Part shown: piece by piece, positions 38,149 through 47,701 of the stretch
How positions within the stretch are numbered: position 1 is the first letter of the stretch
Layout of the letters: every line of letters starts with the position of its first letter
NCBI RefSeq assembly: GCF_000328475.2
Contig: NC_026478.1
Coordinates: 1,178,001 to 1,242,000, forward strand
Origin: Mycosarcoma maydis
Taxonomy: Eukaryota; Basidiomycota; Ustilaginomycetes; Ustilaginales
Length of the DNA stretch: 64,000 bases
Direction: 5' to 3'
Notes under the pieces: model-generated
Seen by the model: only the letters and a program-made list of their open reading frames with translations
The model's database searches: none
What the model was told of the DNA's origin: nothing
Position numbers and translations under genes: made by a program

Positions 38149-38675
38149 TCATGGAAATCGTGATTCACGATTGTGCTTAGCATGTGGAGATTTAGATGAA
38201 TCAACGAGAACCTTCTGTCTGTGCCACTGACGACTCACGACTCATGTCTGCACGCTCTCAGATCAGTGCACTATTTTTGGTGATATCCAAATCATGAATT
38301 CACACGAATCACGAATCACGATTTTCGTGAATCGTGAATACATCACAGAATCGCGAATCACCCTCTAGAGAATCAAACATGAAAGTCCGACACCGTGGCC
38401 AATTCGTGATTCACGATTCTGTGATTGCTCACGCTCCAATCCTCACGATTCTCGCGCATGGCTCTTCCTCTCGCCAGTCAAACAAATCGCCATGTCCATT
38501 CACGATTTACACATGATACATACTTGCTTTCAGATTACTCGCACGTGCGGCCTGACAGCGTTGCTCACATTCTTGATTCACAGCGAACCGCAGTACCTGT
38601 TCGAGTGGCTTCGAAAGCTCGTGATCTAATAAACAGTGACTGGAAGTATAGGTAGAATAGCAACAACTCTCGGCT
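37646..38675. other. Intergenic region upstream of tps1 with GT microsatellite
   Basis: A 1030-bp gap between the tps1 start and the T-protein stop. It holds the (GT)n run at 38114-38147 and a dense cluster of AATCACGAATC/TCGTGATTCACGA words at about 37925, 38157-38172, 38235 and 38295-38430, with more near 38450 and 38500. I see no TATA box within 300 bases of the tps1 ATG. Confidence 0.5.
38114..38147 (+). repeat. GT dinucleotide microsatellite, about 17 repeats
   Basis: An uninterrupted GT run of about 34 bases lies between tps1 and the T-protein gene, and 10 bases before a TCGTGATTCACGA word. Confidence 0.95.
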
Positions 38676-40040
38676 TTACCCTCGGAAGAACTTGCTCTCG
38701 ACAAACGGCATCTTGGCCACCTCGGCATCGCGCAGCTTCTTTCGAATCTCAACCTTGAGCTTGGTGCCCTTCTTATGCTGTCCGTTTTCCACCAGTGCCA
38801 TGGCGATATTCTTGCCCAAGGTAGGACTAGGAATACCCGAGGTGACGCGACCGACGACCTTGCCTTCCGGCGTAAACAGGTTGGCTCCTTCTCGTGCAAT
38901 GCCGCCGTCAATGAAAAGACCGATCCGGCGACGAGGAGGACCCTCTTTGAGCTCCTTGAGCACGCGCTCGGCTCCCAAAAAGTCAGCTGCAGCACGTCGG
39001 TCCTTGCCCACACACCATGCCAGCGCACCTTCAACGGGGCTGACACTGGCATCCAAGTCATGGCCATACAGGCACATGCCTGCCTCGAGTCGCAGACTGT
39101 CTCGTGCTGCCAAGCCGGCCAGCTGCACCTCGCTATCCGACAGTAAAGCCTCGGCAACTTTCACCGTTGACGCGGGAGGAATCGAGATCTCGAATCCGTC
39201 TTCGCCGGTGTAGCCTGCTCGAGCAACGTGGCACTCGACCTTGTCGCCGGCAATCTTCAACGGCACAAAGACGCTCTTGCCGAAAGTGAGCGTGTTGAGG
39301 TCGAAGTCGCCAACCAGCTTCTCGAGAACCTTGGCTGCCGTTGGGCCCTGCAAGGCGAGCAACCCCCAGTCGTCCATGACCTCGTGCTTAACAGCATCGC
39401 CCTTCCATGCATCTAGCTGCTTTTTGAACCAGGCAAGATCCTCGGTACGGCATCCAGCGTTGGTGACGACGTAAAAACTGTCATCCGCATGCTTGGTGAT
39501 GATGAGATCGTCCAGGATACCGCCCTGCTCAGACATGAGCACCGAAAGTGTAGAGCTGAAGGCAGGCATCGAGGTCAACGACGCTGGTGTCAGATGCTGC
39601 AGGAATTTGAGCGCACCAGGGCCCTTGAATTTGTGCTGCACCATGTGGCCGACGTCAAAGAGACCAGCGTGCGTGCGGACGTGATGATGCGAGGCTACCT
39701 GCCCAACATCGCCGTATGTGAGAGGCATGAGGTAGCCGCCAAACGGCACCATCTTGCCGCCGTTCTTGACGTGGAAGTCATACAGACCCGTCTTGGAGAG
39801 GGCGTCAGTGAGAGGCGTCGAAGGCGAGCTCATCGCCTCGCTCTTTGTATCAGCAGCACGTGTGCTGCTCGAGTGGAGCTGTCGGGAGCCAACAAGTCCA
39901 TCTCGGAGAGAACTCGCGGCTGAAGCGTTGTGTGCCGAAGCTGAAGCTACGACACGAGCAGCGAGGTGACGAGGCAAGACACTGCGTCCAGCCGTTCTCA
40001 CCACCGCAGAGGTAGCTGCGACAGTACGGGTTGCAAACAT
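38676..40040 (-). CDS. gcv1: Glycine cleavage system T protein (aminomethyltransferase), mitochondrial
   Basis: A 454-residue protein from the ATG at 40040 (MFATRTVAATSAVVRTAGRS). The frame is open upstream without a better ATG. The first ~65 residues are Arg/Ala/Ser-rich with LAARVVASA and RQLHSSSTRA, a typical presequence. The mature part shows GLYDFHVKNGGKMVPFGGYLMPL, ASHHHVRTHAGLFDVGHM, ARAGYTGEDGFEISIP, LRLEAGMCLYGHDLD, SPVEGALAWCVGKDRRA and KVVGRVTSGIPSPTLGKNIAMAL, all hallmarks of GcvT. It transfers the aminomethyl one-carbon unit from H protein to tetrahydrofolate in the matrix. It is divergent to the CCDC137-like gene. Confidence 0.96.
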   Translation of the reverse strand: MFATRTVAATSAVVRTAGRSVLPRHLAARVVASASAHNASAASSLRDGLVGSRQLHSSSTRAADTKSEAMSSPSTPLTDALSKTGLYDFHVKNGGKMVPFGGYLMPLTYGDVGQVASHHHVRTHAGLFDVGHMVQHKFKGPGALKFLQHLTPASLTSMPAFSSTLSVLMSEQGGILDDLIITKHADDSFYVVTNAGCRTEDLAWFKKQLDAWKGDAVKHEVMDDWGLLALQGPTAAKVLEKLVGDFDLNTLTFGKSVFVPLKIAGDKVECHVARAGYTGEDGFEISIPPASTVKVAEALLSDSEVQLAGLAARDSLRLEAGMCLYGHDLDASVSPVEGALAWCVGKDRRAAADFLGAERVLKELKEGPPRRRIGLFIDGGIAREGANLFTPEGKVVGRVTSGIPSPTLGKNIAMALVENGQHKKGTKLKVEIRKKLRDAEVAKMPFVESKFFRG

Positions 40041-40877
40041 GGCTGATGATCCAAGTTTGTTTAGCAGAGCTGTAGCGATACAGCTGCTGTCAATCGATGG
40101 TGGAAGAACAGAAACGAAGCGACGGTTATCGACTCGAAGACTCACGATGTTGCAAAGCCTGCAAACATCGAAAAGCGATGAGCCGCCTTCTGCAGGTGGA
40201 AAGCTTTCTGGCACGCTGTGGGGAAGCTCTCTGCGTGAAGCAGTTCCACTAGTCGCGAGTAGGTCGTCGACTTGACCGGCGCACAAACCGGGCTAAACGG
40301 TTTTGCAAGGATTAAGACTCACGCCTGTGACTGTTGCAGCTGAAACCGAAAAATCCACGCCAAAGTTACCTTTACAGGAAGTCCAAATTCCCTTTAGAGG
40401 AAGGCAAGCCAGATACTGTAGATCTTCCTTATCACGAATCGCGAATAAAATATCGTGAATCTGTTCGTCGTTCGCACCAGTCACGAGTTGAGGGTATGTC
40501 GGCTTAAGATTTAGCTCGTCATGCGTAGTTTCCAAAAAACTCCGATAAAAAAAAGAATTGTCGAGTCTAACAACTATTCAGATATCTCACATCTCCACGT
40601 CTGGGTTCGGTGTTCCGTCGTGTTCGTTGTGAGTCACGAGTGTTTGTGTTCTACGCTCCTCGTTGACAAACGCCTCGGGTCACCCGATTCACGTTTTTCT
40701 CTTGCAGATTCGTGATTGATCCAGATCCGAACCATGGAGAAATACATGAAAATGTTTTTTTCTTCCTTGTTTGCTGCCGCAGCTGATCTTTGTCTTTTCT
40801 TCTCTCCCCCAGACATACGTCTCACTTTTCCACCCTGTTGCGTAGCACACGCTCGTAGCAACACCGCATCGCACGAC
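40041..40877. other. Divergent intergenic region, gcv1 / CCDC137-like
   Basis: An 837-bp region. It holds TCACGA/TCGTGA words at about 40435, 40460, 40484, 40634 and 40709. A GTATGT donor-like site (40494) and a TTTTTCTCTTGCAG acceptor-like site (ending 40707) could mark a 5'-leader intron of the CCDC137-like gene. An A-rich run lies at about 40545-40555. Confidence 0.45.
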
Positions 40878-41858
40878 ATGCCACACAAGAGGGCGAAGCA
40901 CTCAGATCGAGTGGCTAAGCGCTTCTCGCTCGGCCAGGATCTCGCACCGGGTGCAGATGACGGCTTCTTTTCCGAGATGCCCAAGGGAGCCATGCGCATC
41001 CTGCAAGGCGCCAAGGTTCAAGAAGCGTATCGCGCCAAGCTTGAAGCAAGGAAGAAGGCTGAACAGGATGCACTTACAAAAGGCCGCAAAAGCGAAAGCA
41101 AAGTCTTGGACGCATCAGCAGGCGATTCCAAGGGCGACAATGCATCTCAACTCACTATTCGTCCTGGCGAGAAGCTACGCGACTTCAATGCTCGTGTAGA
41201 ACAAGCTATGGCAGCAGACGTCCATGCCACGTTTCGTTCGGCCTCGAGATCGCAGATCAACGCTCGTAAGCGCGAGCGCAGGAAACTTCGCAAAGCAGGT
41301 ATTGATCCGGATGCCGATCCCGAGGATTTAGAACATCAAGAGTCGACTCGCAAAGCCAAGGCTGACAAAGCGGCTGCATTGCAAGCCAGCGAGCCTTCTA
41401 GTATCGATCTCAAACGTCAACGCCAGGCTTTCCAGCAGACTGGCGAAATCAAGGACTTTGCCAAAGCTAGTCAAGTCAAGAAGATCAACGACGTCGCACA
41501 AGCTCCTCCCACGCTCACACGCGCCCCTCGTGGCGAGTCGCTGCAGGCCAAGACGAGAAAGGCCCGACTCATGGCCAAGATCACTGGCAACGACGAAGAG
41601 GAGGCCGAACGCAAAGTCAAGCAAGCCGAAAAGGATCGACAGAAGGGACGTGTTCCTGAAAAGCTCGCCGCTAATCACTCGTTTTCGACTGCTGGCAAGA
41701 AGCGCAAGGCAGCTGACAGGCCTCAGTCAGCACTGGAGCCCAGCATGGCACGACAGCGAGTGCTCGAAGAGGAGCGCGACAAGGTCATCAGAGCCTATCG
41801 CCAGATCAAAGAGAAGAAGATCCAAGAGAACCAATCGAAGCATCCCAAGAAGGCTTGA
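40878..41858 (+). CDS. Basic coiled-coil nuclear protein, CCDC137-like
   Basis: A 326-residue protein from the ATG at 40878 (MPHKRAKHSDRVAKR). An in-frame ATG 144 bases earlier would add a hydrophobic, Cys-containing stretch that looks like leader sequence, so the later ATG is preferred. Conserved features are the very basic N-terminus, a central IRPGEKLRDFNARVEQAM segment, and the helix-forming SRSQINARKRERRKLRKAG. A Lys/Arg-rich C-terminal helix runs QRVLEEERDKVIRAYRQIKE. The GEKLRDFNARVE element is the feature I associate with CCDC137 and its fungal relatives, thought to be nucleolar. The role is uncertain; a ribosome-biogenesis function is inference. It is followed in the same orientation by the proline iminopeptidase, 1.2 kb away. 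Confidence 0.75.
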   Translation: MPHKRAKHSDRVAKRFSLGQDLAPGADDGFFSEMPKGAMRILQGAKVQEAYRAKLEARKKAEQDALTKGRKSESKVLDASAGDSKGDNASQLTIRPGEKLRDFNARVEQAMAADVHATFRSASRSQINARKRERRKLRKAGIDPDADPEDLEHQESTRKAKADKAAALQASEPSSIDLKRQRQAFQQTGEIKDFAKASQVKKINDVAQAPPTLTRAPRGESLQAKTRKARLMAKITGNDEEEAERKVKQAEKDRQKGRVPEKLAANHSFSTAGKKRKAADRPQSALEPSMARQRVLEEERDKVIRAYRQIKEKKIQENQSKHPKKA

Positions 41859-43030
41859 AACGCACAACCTGAGCATAACATCGACACTACCCAGATCGTA
41901 TCCAGGATCACCATTCCAACGCACTATACCCGGACGCTAACCGTCCATCAGCATTCGCCACGCATCTGTACAACATAATTCAGCATCCTTGTACCATGAT
42001 TGCGATCGGGCAGCTTGTGCCCTTACTTTCGCTCAATCATCCGGACTGTGTCGTTGTGTGATCCCCCCTATTCACTTTTTTCCCCTCGTTCTCTTCCGTT
42101 TCTTACCACTACCCTTCTGTCCTCTTCCATCGAAGCTCGGCTTCGAATCCGCTTGTATTCCTTATCCCAAAAGAAGAAGGCTTCGGCACTGCGTCTTTTT
42201 GGCATAATAATCGAGCGAAGATCAACCTGTTCTTTTCAAAGAACAACTAGAGACTAGATACCTCTGGCATGGGGGCCTTCTTTCGCTATCAGCCGAAGAC
42301 GTTTCAACGTCAATGATGGACGATAGATAGTAGTTCGCCGACAAACTTGGTTTCCTATTCATAACAGCGTATTCGCGATTATTCATATCACCAAAAGTTG
42401 CACTCTTCCTGCATCCCTATCGAGCGAGGCTGGCCTTTGTAGTGTCTGGCAAGCGTTGATCAATCGAGGAGCTCACGGCTTCTTTCTGTCGGCGCAGACG
42501 CATGACCGTGACCGACTCGTGACTCTTGAGTGCTGTGTGGAGAGGGAATCGTGAATGTAACACGCAGTGACAGGCTCACGGCTCGTGGCTCCACGCTCGT
42601 GGCTAGGTGGGAATCACGAATCACGAATTCACGATTTCGTGGATTCGAGTCGGGAGTCAGAGAGTCACGAGTCGTAAGTGTTTCGGACACTTGACCGATT
42701 ACTGGATTGCTGAGCTTGAACTCCAGTCGAATGACGGTCGAGCCACCAAAAAATGTCAGCTGCAACCATACACGATATCGTGTATGGAACGCAGTTTTCC
42801 GAACGTAAAAGGTCCTCAGCCGCAAAAGGTTGACACCGCCAGCCAGCCAGCCAATGAAGAGTAGTTTACAGTCGTGAGTCACAATCACGAATTGTGAATT
42901 GCCTAGAAGGCTACAGGAAGGGCGTTTCGACTGGAACCGCCGGTCAAGGACGATTAATCAACCGTCGAGAATGCGACTCACAGACTGAGGCACTACTCAT
43001 ATAGCTTTCGCTTTTCGCCTGCAAACTTCC
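41859..43030. other. Intergenic region between CCDC137-like and proline iminopeptidase genes
   Basis: A 1172-bp gap. A pyrimidine-rich tract (about 42060-42130) follows the CCDC137-like stop. TCGTGA/TCACGA words occur at about 42548, 42612-42640 (AATCACGAATCACGAATTCACGATT), 42665 and 42870-42898. There is no gene with support. Confidence 0.45.
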
Positions 43031-44227
43031 ATGTTTCTACCGCGACGCTTACTGCAACCACATCTGCTTATTCGAGAGCAGCGTTCCTCTCTGCTACTAC
43101 TGCATCTTGGCGATCCTCACTCGTCTTCAAGCAGCTGCTCTCGCCGCACCTCGAATCTCCACCACGCCAACATGTGCACGCAAAAATCTGAGAAGCCAAA
43201 GCTCGGGCTTCACGCGGCGGATGTTGTTGACTACACCGAAGCTGCTCGCTCGCTGATCGGCTACAAGGATACGCTTCGTCAACCGTACCCACCCATCGAG
43301 CCGTTTGAAACCGGTCGTCTTGCGGTGGATGGCCGACACACGATCTACTATGAGTGGAGCGGCAACCCGGATGGCTACCCGATTGTGTGCTTGCACGGTG
43401 GACCCGGTGGAGGAATCTGGTCTGAGGAACGACGCTGGTTCGACCCATCTCACTATCGCATTCTCTCGTTCGACCAGCGTGGAGCTGGCCAAAGCACGCC
43501 TCACGCTGACTTGGTTGACAACACCACCTGGCACCTTGTCGCAGACATGGAAAAGTTGCGCGAAAAGTTTGGCATTACCAAGTGGCACGTCTTTGGTGGC
43601 TCGTGGGGCTCTACTCTCTCCTTGGCATATGCTCAAACGCATCCTGAACGCGTGAGCGCGTTGGTTCTTCGCGGCATCTTCACACTGCGCAAATCAGAGT
43701 TGCAGTTCTTCTACCAAAATGGTGCCTCGCACATCTTCCCCGAACAGTGGGACGTCTACCGCGATGGAATCCCGCCCGCTGAACGCGACGACTTTATCGC
43801 CGCATACAACAAGCGTCTCACCTCGGACGACGCGGCTGTGCGTCTCGACGCTGCTCGTCGATGGAGCACGTGGGAGAATTCAACGTCGAAACTCTACGTC
43901 GACGCAAACAGCCTCGCCAAGGGCGAAGACGACGATTGGTCCTTGGCTTTCGCTCGCATCGAAAACCACTACTTTATCAACCAAGGCTGGATGCAAGACG
44001 GTCAGCTCCTAAACAAGGAAAACATTGACAAGATCAGGCACATTCCCGCATCCATTATTCAGGGTAGGGTCGACTTTGTTTGTCCAGCCACAACCGCTTG
44101 GGAACTCCACAAGGTTTGGCCAGAGGCAGAATTTCACCTGGTCCCCGACGCTGGTCACTCGGCAAAGGAACCGGGTCTCGCCGATAAATTGGTTCAGGCT
44201 ACCGACAAATACCGCTCTGTCAAGTAG
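43031..44227 (+). CDS. Proline iminopeptidase (alpha/beta hydrolase, S33)
   Basis: A 398-residue protein from the ATG at 43031, with an alternative ATG at 43172 (351 residues). The longer form adds a basic, Leu/Arg/Ser-rich N-terminus (MFLPRRLLQPHLLIREQRSS) that looks like a mitochondrial presequence. The catalytic domain begins YPPIEPFETGRLAVDG and shows the oxyanion segment CLHGGPGGG, nucleophile elbow GGSWGS (Ser191), acid Asp348 (GRVDFVCP) and His376 (DAGHSAKEPG). The layout and the DQRGAGQSTPHA and LVLRGIFTLRKSEL segments are those of bacterial-type prolyl aminopeptidases, which remove N-terminal proline from peptides. The start choice is unresolved. It converges with the NUFIP1-like gene, 123 bp away. 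Confidence 0.92.
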   Translation: MFLPRRLLQPHLLIREQRSSLLLLHLGDPHSSSSSCSRRTSNLHHANMCTQKSEKPKLGLHAADVVDYTEAARSLIGYKDTLRQPYPPIEPFETGRLAVDGRHTIYYEWSGNPDGYPIVCLHGGPGGGIWSEERRWFDPSHYRILSFDQRGAGQSTPHADLVDNTTWHLVADMEKLREKFGITKWHVFGGSWGSTLSLAYAQTHPERVSALVLRGIFTLRKSELQFFYQNGASHIFPEQWDVYRDGIPPAERDDFIAAYNKRLTSDDAAVRLDAARRWSTWENSTSKLYVDANSLAKGEDDDWSLAFARIENHYFINQGWMQDGQLLNKENIDKIRHIPASIIQGRVDFVCPATTAWELHKVWPEAEFHLVPDAGHSAKEPGLADKLVQATDKYRSVK

Positions 44228-44350
44228 AATCTCGAGTCATCCACGTCACGCTAGCATTCACACTTGCCAAATTGTCGGACAGAGTATCAAGCAGGAATGA
44301 CAGTGTGTGCTTGTGTGTACAGTTGTGCTTGGTACAGGGAAAGCGCGTAT

Positions 44351-46642
44351 TCAAACGTCGATGCCGAGCTTTCTTAGACGATCGAGCCTATCTGCCTCTC
44401 GACGGAAATGCAATTGTCGCATCTCGTTCCTTTGCTCGGCAGTCAGTAGTCCCCAATCGGCCTCGCCCACCTCATCCATCTGCAAGCTCGAGTCGAGTAG
44501 CACACTGAGCCTATCCGCGAGCTTTTTGATTGCCAGCACTTCGTCTCCTCCCACTCTCAACCCCATGCGAAACAAATCTGTTTCGCTGACCTTTTTCCTA
44601 CCATCCTTTGAGACTACCACTAGACCAGCTCCGCGAGCAGACGACGCCGGCGAGGAAAAAGTGGCGATGCCGAGTATCATCTCGATCGCCGCATTGCGGT
44701 AGAGGTCGGTGGGCAGAGCGTCGAGTGAGACGATGGCACGTTCGAGCGAGGCAGGCTTGTGGCCATTTGGATAAAGTGGCGTGGAAGGGGTCAGAACAGA
44801 ACGGATGACGGGATCCTTGGCGATGCGAACAAGTTGAGAGGGCAGCAGCGGTTTGGGATCATCGCGACGAAGTGGGTCGAGCAAGATAAGCGGATCGGGT
44901 TCAGGTGGATACTTGAGTTCCGAGAGAGCGCGCAACGTAGGTGAAGCGGGACGGTAGAGAGACGCTTGCCCTGAAGAGCTAGTTGGGTGCAACATGGAAT
45001 TGATCACGGCCATGCCGCCTGGAACTACTGGCTCGCTGAGTGTGGGCTCCTCTGTGAGCATCGACGGTACGGCTGCGGTCACTTCGGCTTGCTTCGCCTC
45101 GGGACTACCGTGCTCTGACTTGGCATCGACACCTTGGTGACCGTCGGATGGTAGCAACTGAATCTTGTTTCTCTTTCTCCTCTGCTCATCTGCTTGCCCT
45201 TCCTCGGTCTCTACGTGAAGAAGCATATCGTTGTCGACGATGAATCGGATAGCCTGTCCCACCGCATCTACATGCTTCTCAATCTCGTTTCGGAGTAGCT
45301 GTCGAAGTAGATCAGGTTGGTCGAAGGGATTGATGGGTGGTGGTCTGGGATGAGGTCGTCGCGTTGCTCTTTCCAGGTTGTGCTGTTGCGGCTGTGAGGT
45401 GCCTGTTGTGTTCGTTTCATGTCGCTTTTTGCAGCGGTCGCCGTAGTTGCAGCGACCTTGCAAGAAGTGTGTGCAAATGGGACGACGGTCCTGGTGATTG
45501 CTGGAACGCGCTTCCGGTGCGGAAACGCCTGCTTCTTGCTCGAGAGATGGAACGGGCGCTCTGGATGATACTTCTTCTGGTGCATCATTATCCGATTCAG
45601 TGTCCTGGTCTGCCGTGGCGCTGAGCTTGCTGTTTGGCTCGACCGACGTTGCGCTTTCCATGTCCAGCCTCTGCTTCTTCTCGTAGGACGCAGATGTCGG
45701 GGTCCTATGAGCATGTTCTCCGACTTCTGAAAGCCCTGCTACTGAGTTTGTTAGCTCTTCGTGTTGCCTCTTGCGGATGGGTGCGGGGCGGGGGCCGTAT
45801 ATCGCCTCACTCCGTTTCTGCCTTTGTTCCTTCTCTTTGAGCTTTTCCTGCACGACCTGTTGTGTTGGCCACCGCTTTTTGCGCTGATTGATCCACTCTG
45901 CGATGAGCTCGGGCGAATCAAGCTGGATATTGAGGCCAGAGATGGTGGCATCGGCTGGCCCATCAAGTGCGCGGCCGCTGCCTTGCGGATTGGTCGGAAT
46001 TGATTGATCTGGCCCATCCTGAGAGTCAGACGAGCTGTCCGAATCGCTATTACTAGCGTCATCATCGCTGTCCGTTTGGTCGGAATGGTCAGATAGGTCG
46101 TGGTCCAAGGTGGGCGCAGATGCTCTTTTTGGTCGGAGAGGCAGGGGATGTGGATTCCGGCGTTGATGTTGGCGCATTCGACGCTGCTGTTCTCTCTGCT
46201 CTGCTATCAGCATCGGATCGAGTCGTTGCAGCTCTTCAATGCCACCCTCTGGGTAAATCAAGTGACGATCTGCTTTGTGGAGCGTGAGAGAGAGGGCAGA
46301 GTGGGTACGAAAGTTGCATCGAGACGGAGCCATGGCGGGATCAACCGAAGAAGAGGGCGGGTGGTCGTCAACATGATCGCAATGCAGCGAGCCATGAGCG
46401 TCGGATGTCGGGTCAGATGCGTTTCGGGTTTGTCTGGGGACATATCCAGAATCACGAGGTTGTCGATGCTGTGCAAAGGATCCCCGCCCGCGGCCAGAGT
46501 GACTGTGGGCGTGACTGTGACTGTGACCCCGACCCCGACCCCTTCCCCGGCCACGGCCAGTGTCGCCTCTTGCTCCGCCTCCTCCTCCTCCTCCACCACC
46601 ACCACCACGATGATGGTACCGGTCGCTATTCCATCCAGACAT
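44351..46642 (-). CDS. NUFIP1/Rsa1-like box C/D snoRNP assembly factor with CCCH zinc finger
   Basis: A 763-residue protein from the ATG at 46642 (MSGWNSDRYHHRGG); an in-frame ATG at 46828 would add 62 hydrophobic residues unlike a nuclear protein. The N-terminus has poly-Gly, (GR)n and (HS)n tracts, RGG-like RNA-binding sequence. The NUFIP1 core is GLNIQLDSPELIAEWINQRKKRWPT (about 232-258), preceded by YPEGGIEELQRLDP. A CCCH finger, ICTHFLQGRCNYGDRCKKRH (C-x7-C-x5-C-x3-H), lies at about 386-405. The C-terminal region holds leucine-rich helices and ends RREADRLDRLRKLGIDV. NUFIP1/Rsa1 bridges Snu13 and the R2TP complex during box C/D snoRNP assembly; that role is transferred from yeast and human. 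The GA repeat just upstream would lie in the leader. Confidence 0.85.
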   Translation of the reverse strand: MSGWNSDRYHHRGGGGGGGGGGGARGDTGRGRGRGRGRGHSHSHAHSHSGRGRGSFAQHRQPRDSGYVPRQTRNASDPTSDAHGSLHCDHVDDHPPSSSVDPAMAPSRCNFRTHSALSLTLHKADRHLIYPEGGIEELQRLDPMLIAEQREQQRRMRQHQRRNPHPLPLRPKRASAPTLDHDLSDHSDQTDSDDDASNSDSDSSSDSQDGPDQSIPTNPQGSGRALDGPADATISGLNIQLDSPELIAEWINQRKKRWPTQQVVQEKLKEKEQRQKRSEAIYGPRPAPIRKRQHEELTNSVAGLSEVGEHAHRTPTSASYEKKQRLDMESATSVEPNSKLSATADQDTESDNDAPEEVSSRAPVPSLEQEAGVSAPEARSSNHQDRRPICTHFLQGRCNYGDRCKKRHETNTTGTSQPQQHNLERATRRPHPRPPPINPFDQPDLLRQLLRNEIEKHVDAVGQAIRFIVDNDMLLHVETEEGQADEQRRKRNKIQLLPSDGHQGVDAKSEHGSPEAKQAEVTAAVPSMLTEEPTLSEPVVPGGMAVINSMLHPTSSSGQASLYRPASPTLRALSELKYPPEPDPLILLDPLRRDDPKPLLPSQLVRIAKDPVIRSVLTPSTPLYPNGHKPASLERAIVSLDALPTDLYRNAAIEMILGIATFSSPASSARGAGLVVVSKDGRKKVSETDLFRMGLRVGGDEVLAIKKLADRLSVLLDSSLQMDEVGEADWGLLTAEQRNEMRQLHFRREADRLDRLRKLGIDV

Positions 46643-47701
46643 GTGTGTGGGACTATAGGAAGAAGGTACGGTCACAGAGAGAGAGAGAGAGAGAAAGAGA
46701 GGAAGAAGACCAGTGTGTGGAAGCACAACTCTTTGTTGTTTCAAAATTCTTGAAAGCAGAAAAAGCGTGAAGGGTCTTCCGATTGCCGAAAAAATTCGGC
46801 TCGTGCTGATTTGTTTCCTTGCGCTCATTCACGATTGAAGTATCGGCCCTCTGTTGGGTGCTTATCGCTGATTTCCGGTGTGTTGACCTCGAGACGGCTT
46901 TCTGAAAGCATGGAGCTGGCTGAGCGTTTGATGTACCTTAAGTTATTTGCGCTTTTTGATCATCGTGTGAATATAGACAAAGGGAGATTCATGATTCACT
47001 GATTATTAAAGCACGAAGCATTCGTGATTCGTGATTGCGCTCGGACCGCTACGCTTTCGTCCGGACTCAGCTCAGGCTCGTACTGAGAACTCACACTGAA
47101 GTTAGCTACGGAACACCACTTGGTTTGGCTTGGCTTGGTCGGCTCTGTGTCGCGATGACTTTCCTGGCCCGACCATGGCCATAAGGGCTCTTCTTCCCAC
47201 CTTTGGATCGAATCCCACTCCTCCTTCTGTACAATCACAATTACGCCAACCGTAAACTGTCCCAAAGCTAAATCAGCCTACCAGCAACACTAGATTCAAG
47301 CTGAGTCGCCCACACGCTGCACTTTGTGATTGCTAGTCGTGAGTGTCCAGTCAGTCCTTCTTCCCTCTTATCCAGCACAGCATCGCCTCGGGACCTTGCT
47401 AGTCGCCTCGTCAATTCATCTGGGGTCGAGCCTTGGTGGCTACTCAGGGCGATCACCAGCTTCGATGCAGCACTTGAACCTCTTTTAGCCAGAGCTCATC
47501 AGTCGCACTCTAGTCGACGCACACGAATCAGCCTGTACATCGAGAGCACGTCGCTTCTTCGCTTCCCATCACTCGGGCTCATCGCCTCTCACCTACCTTG
47601 GCACAAACCCAGCGCTCCTACCGCCTATCTGGACTCACAATCATCGCCTCCTAGCTTCCGTGTGTCAGCATAAGCGCCACTCACGTCGCATTCGCCCAAT
47701 C
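46643..47701. other. Divergent intergenic region, NUFIP1-like / SHPRH-like
   Basis: A 1059-bp region. It starts with a GA repeat (about 46676-46694), then TCACGA/TCGTGA-type words at about 46830, 46991, 47020-47035 (ATTCGTGATTCGTGATTGC) and 47338. The last 300 bases before the SHPRH-like ATG are pyrimidine-rich. No gene is supported. Confidence 0.45.
46676..46694 (+). repeat. GA dinucleotide repeat in the NUFIP1-like leader
   Basis: AGAGAGAGAGAGAGAGAGA followed by AAGAGAGG, about 35 bases upstream of the NUFIP1-like ATG on the opposite strand (CT-rich leader). Confidence 0.85.

Noticed and set aside
47326..47673. A 115-codon frame upstream of the SHPRH-like gene as a separate small gene
   Set aside because: It starts with GTG, is pyrimidine-rich leader-like DNA, and has no recognisable features.
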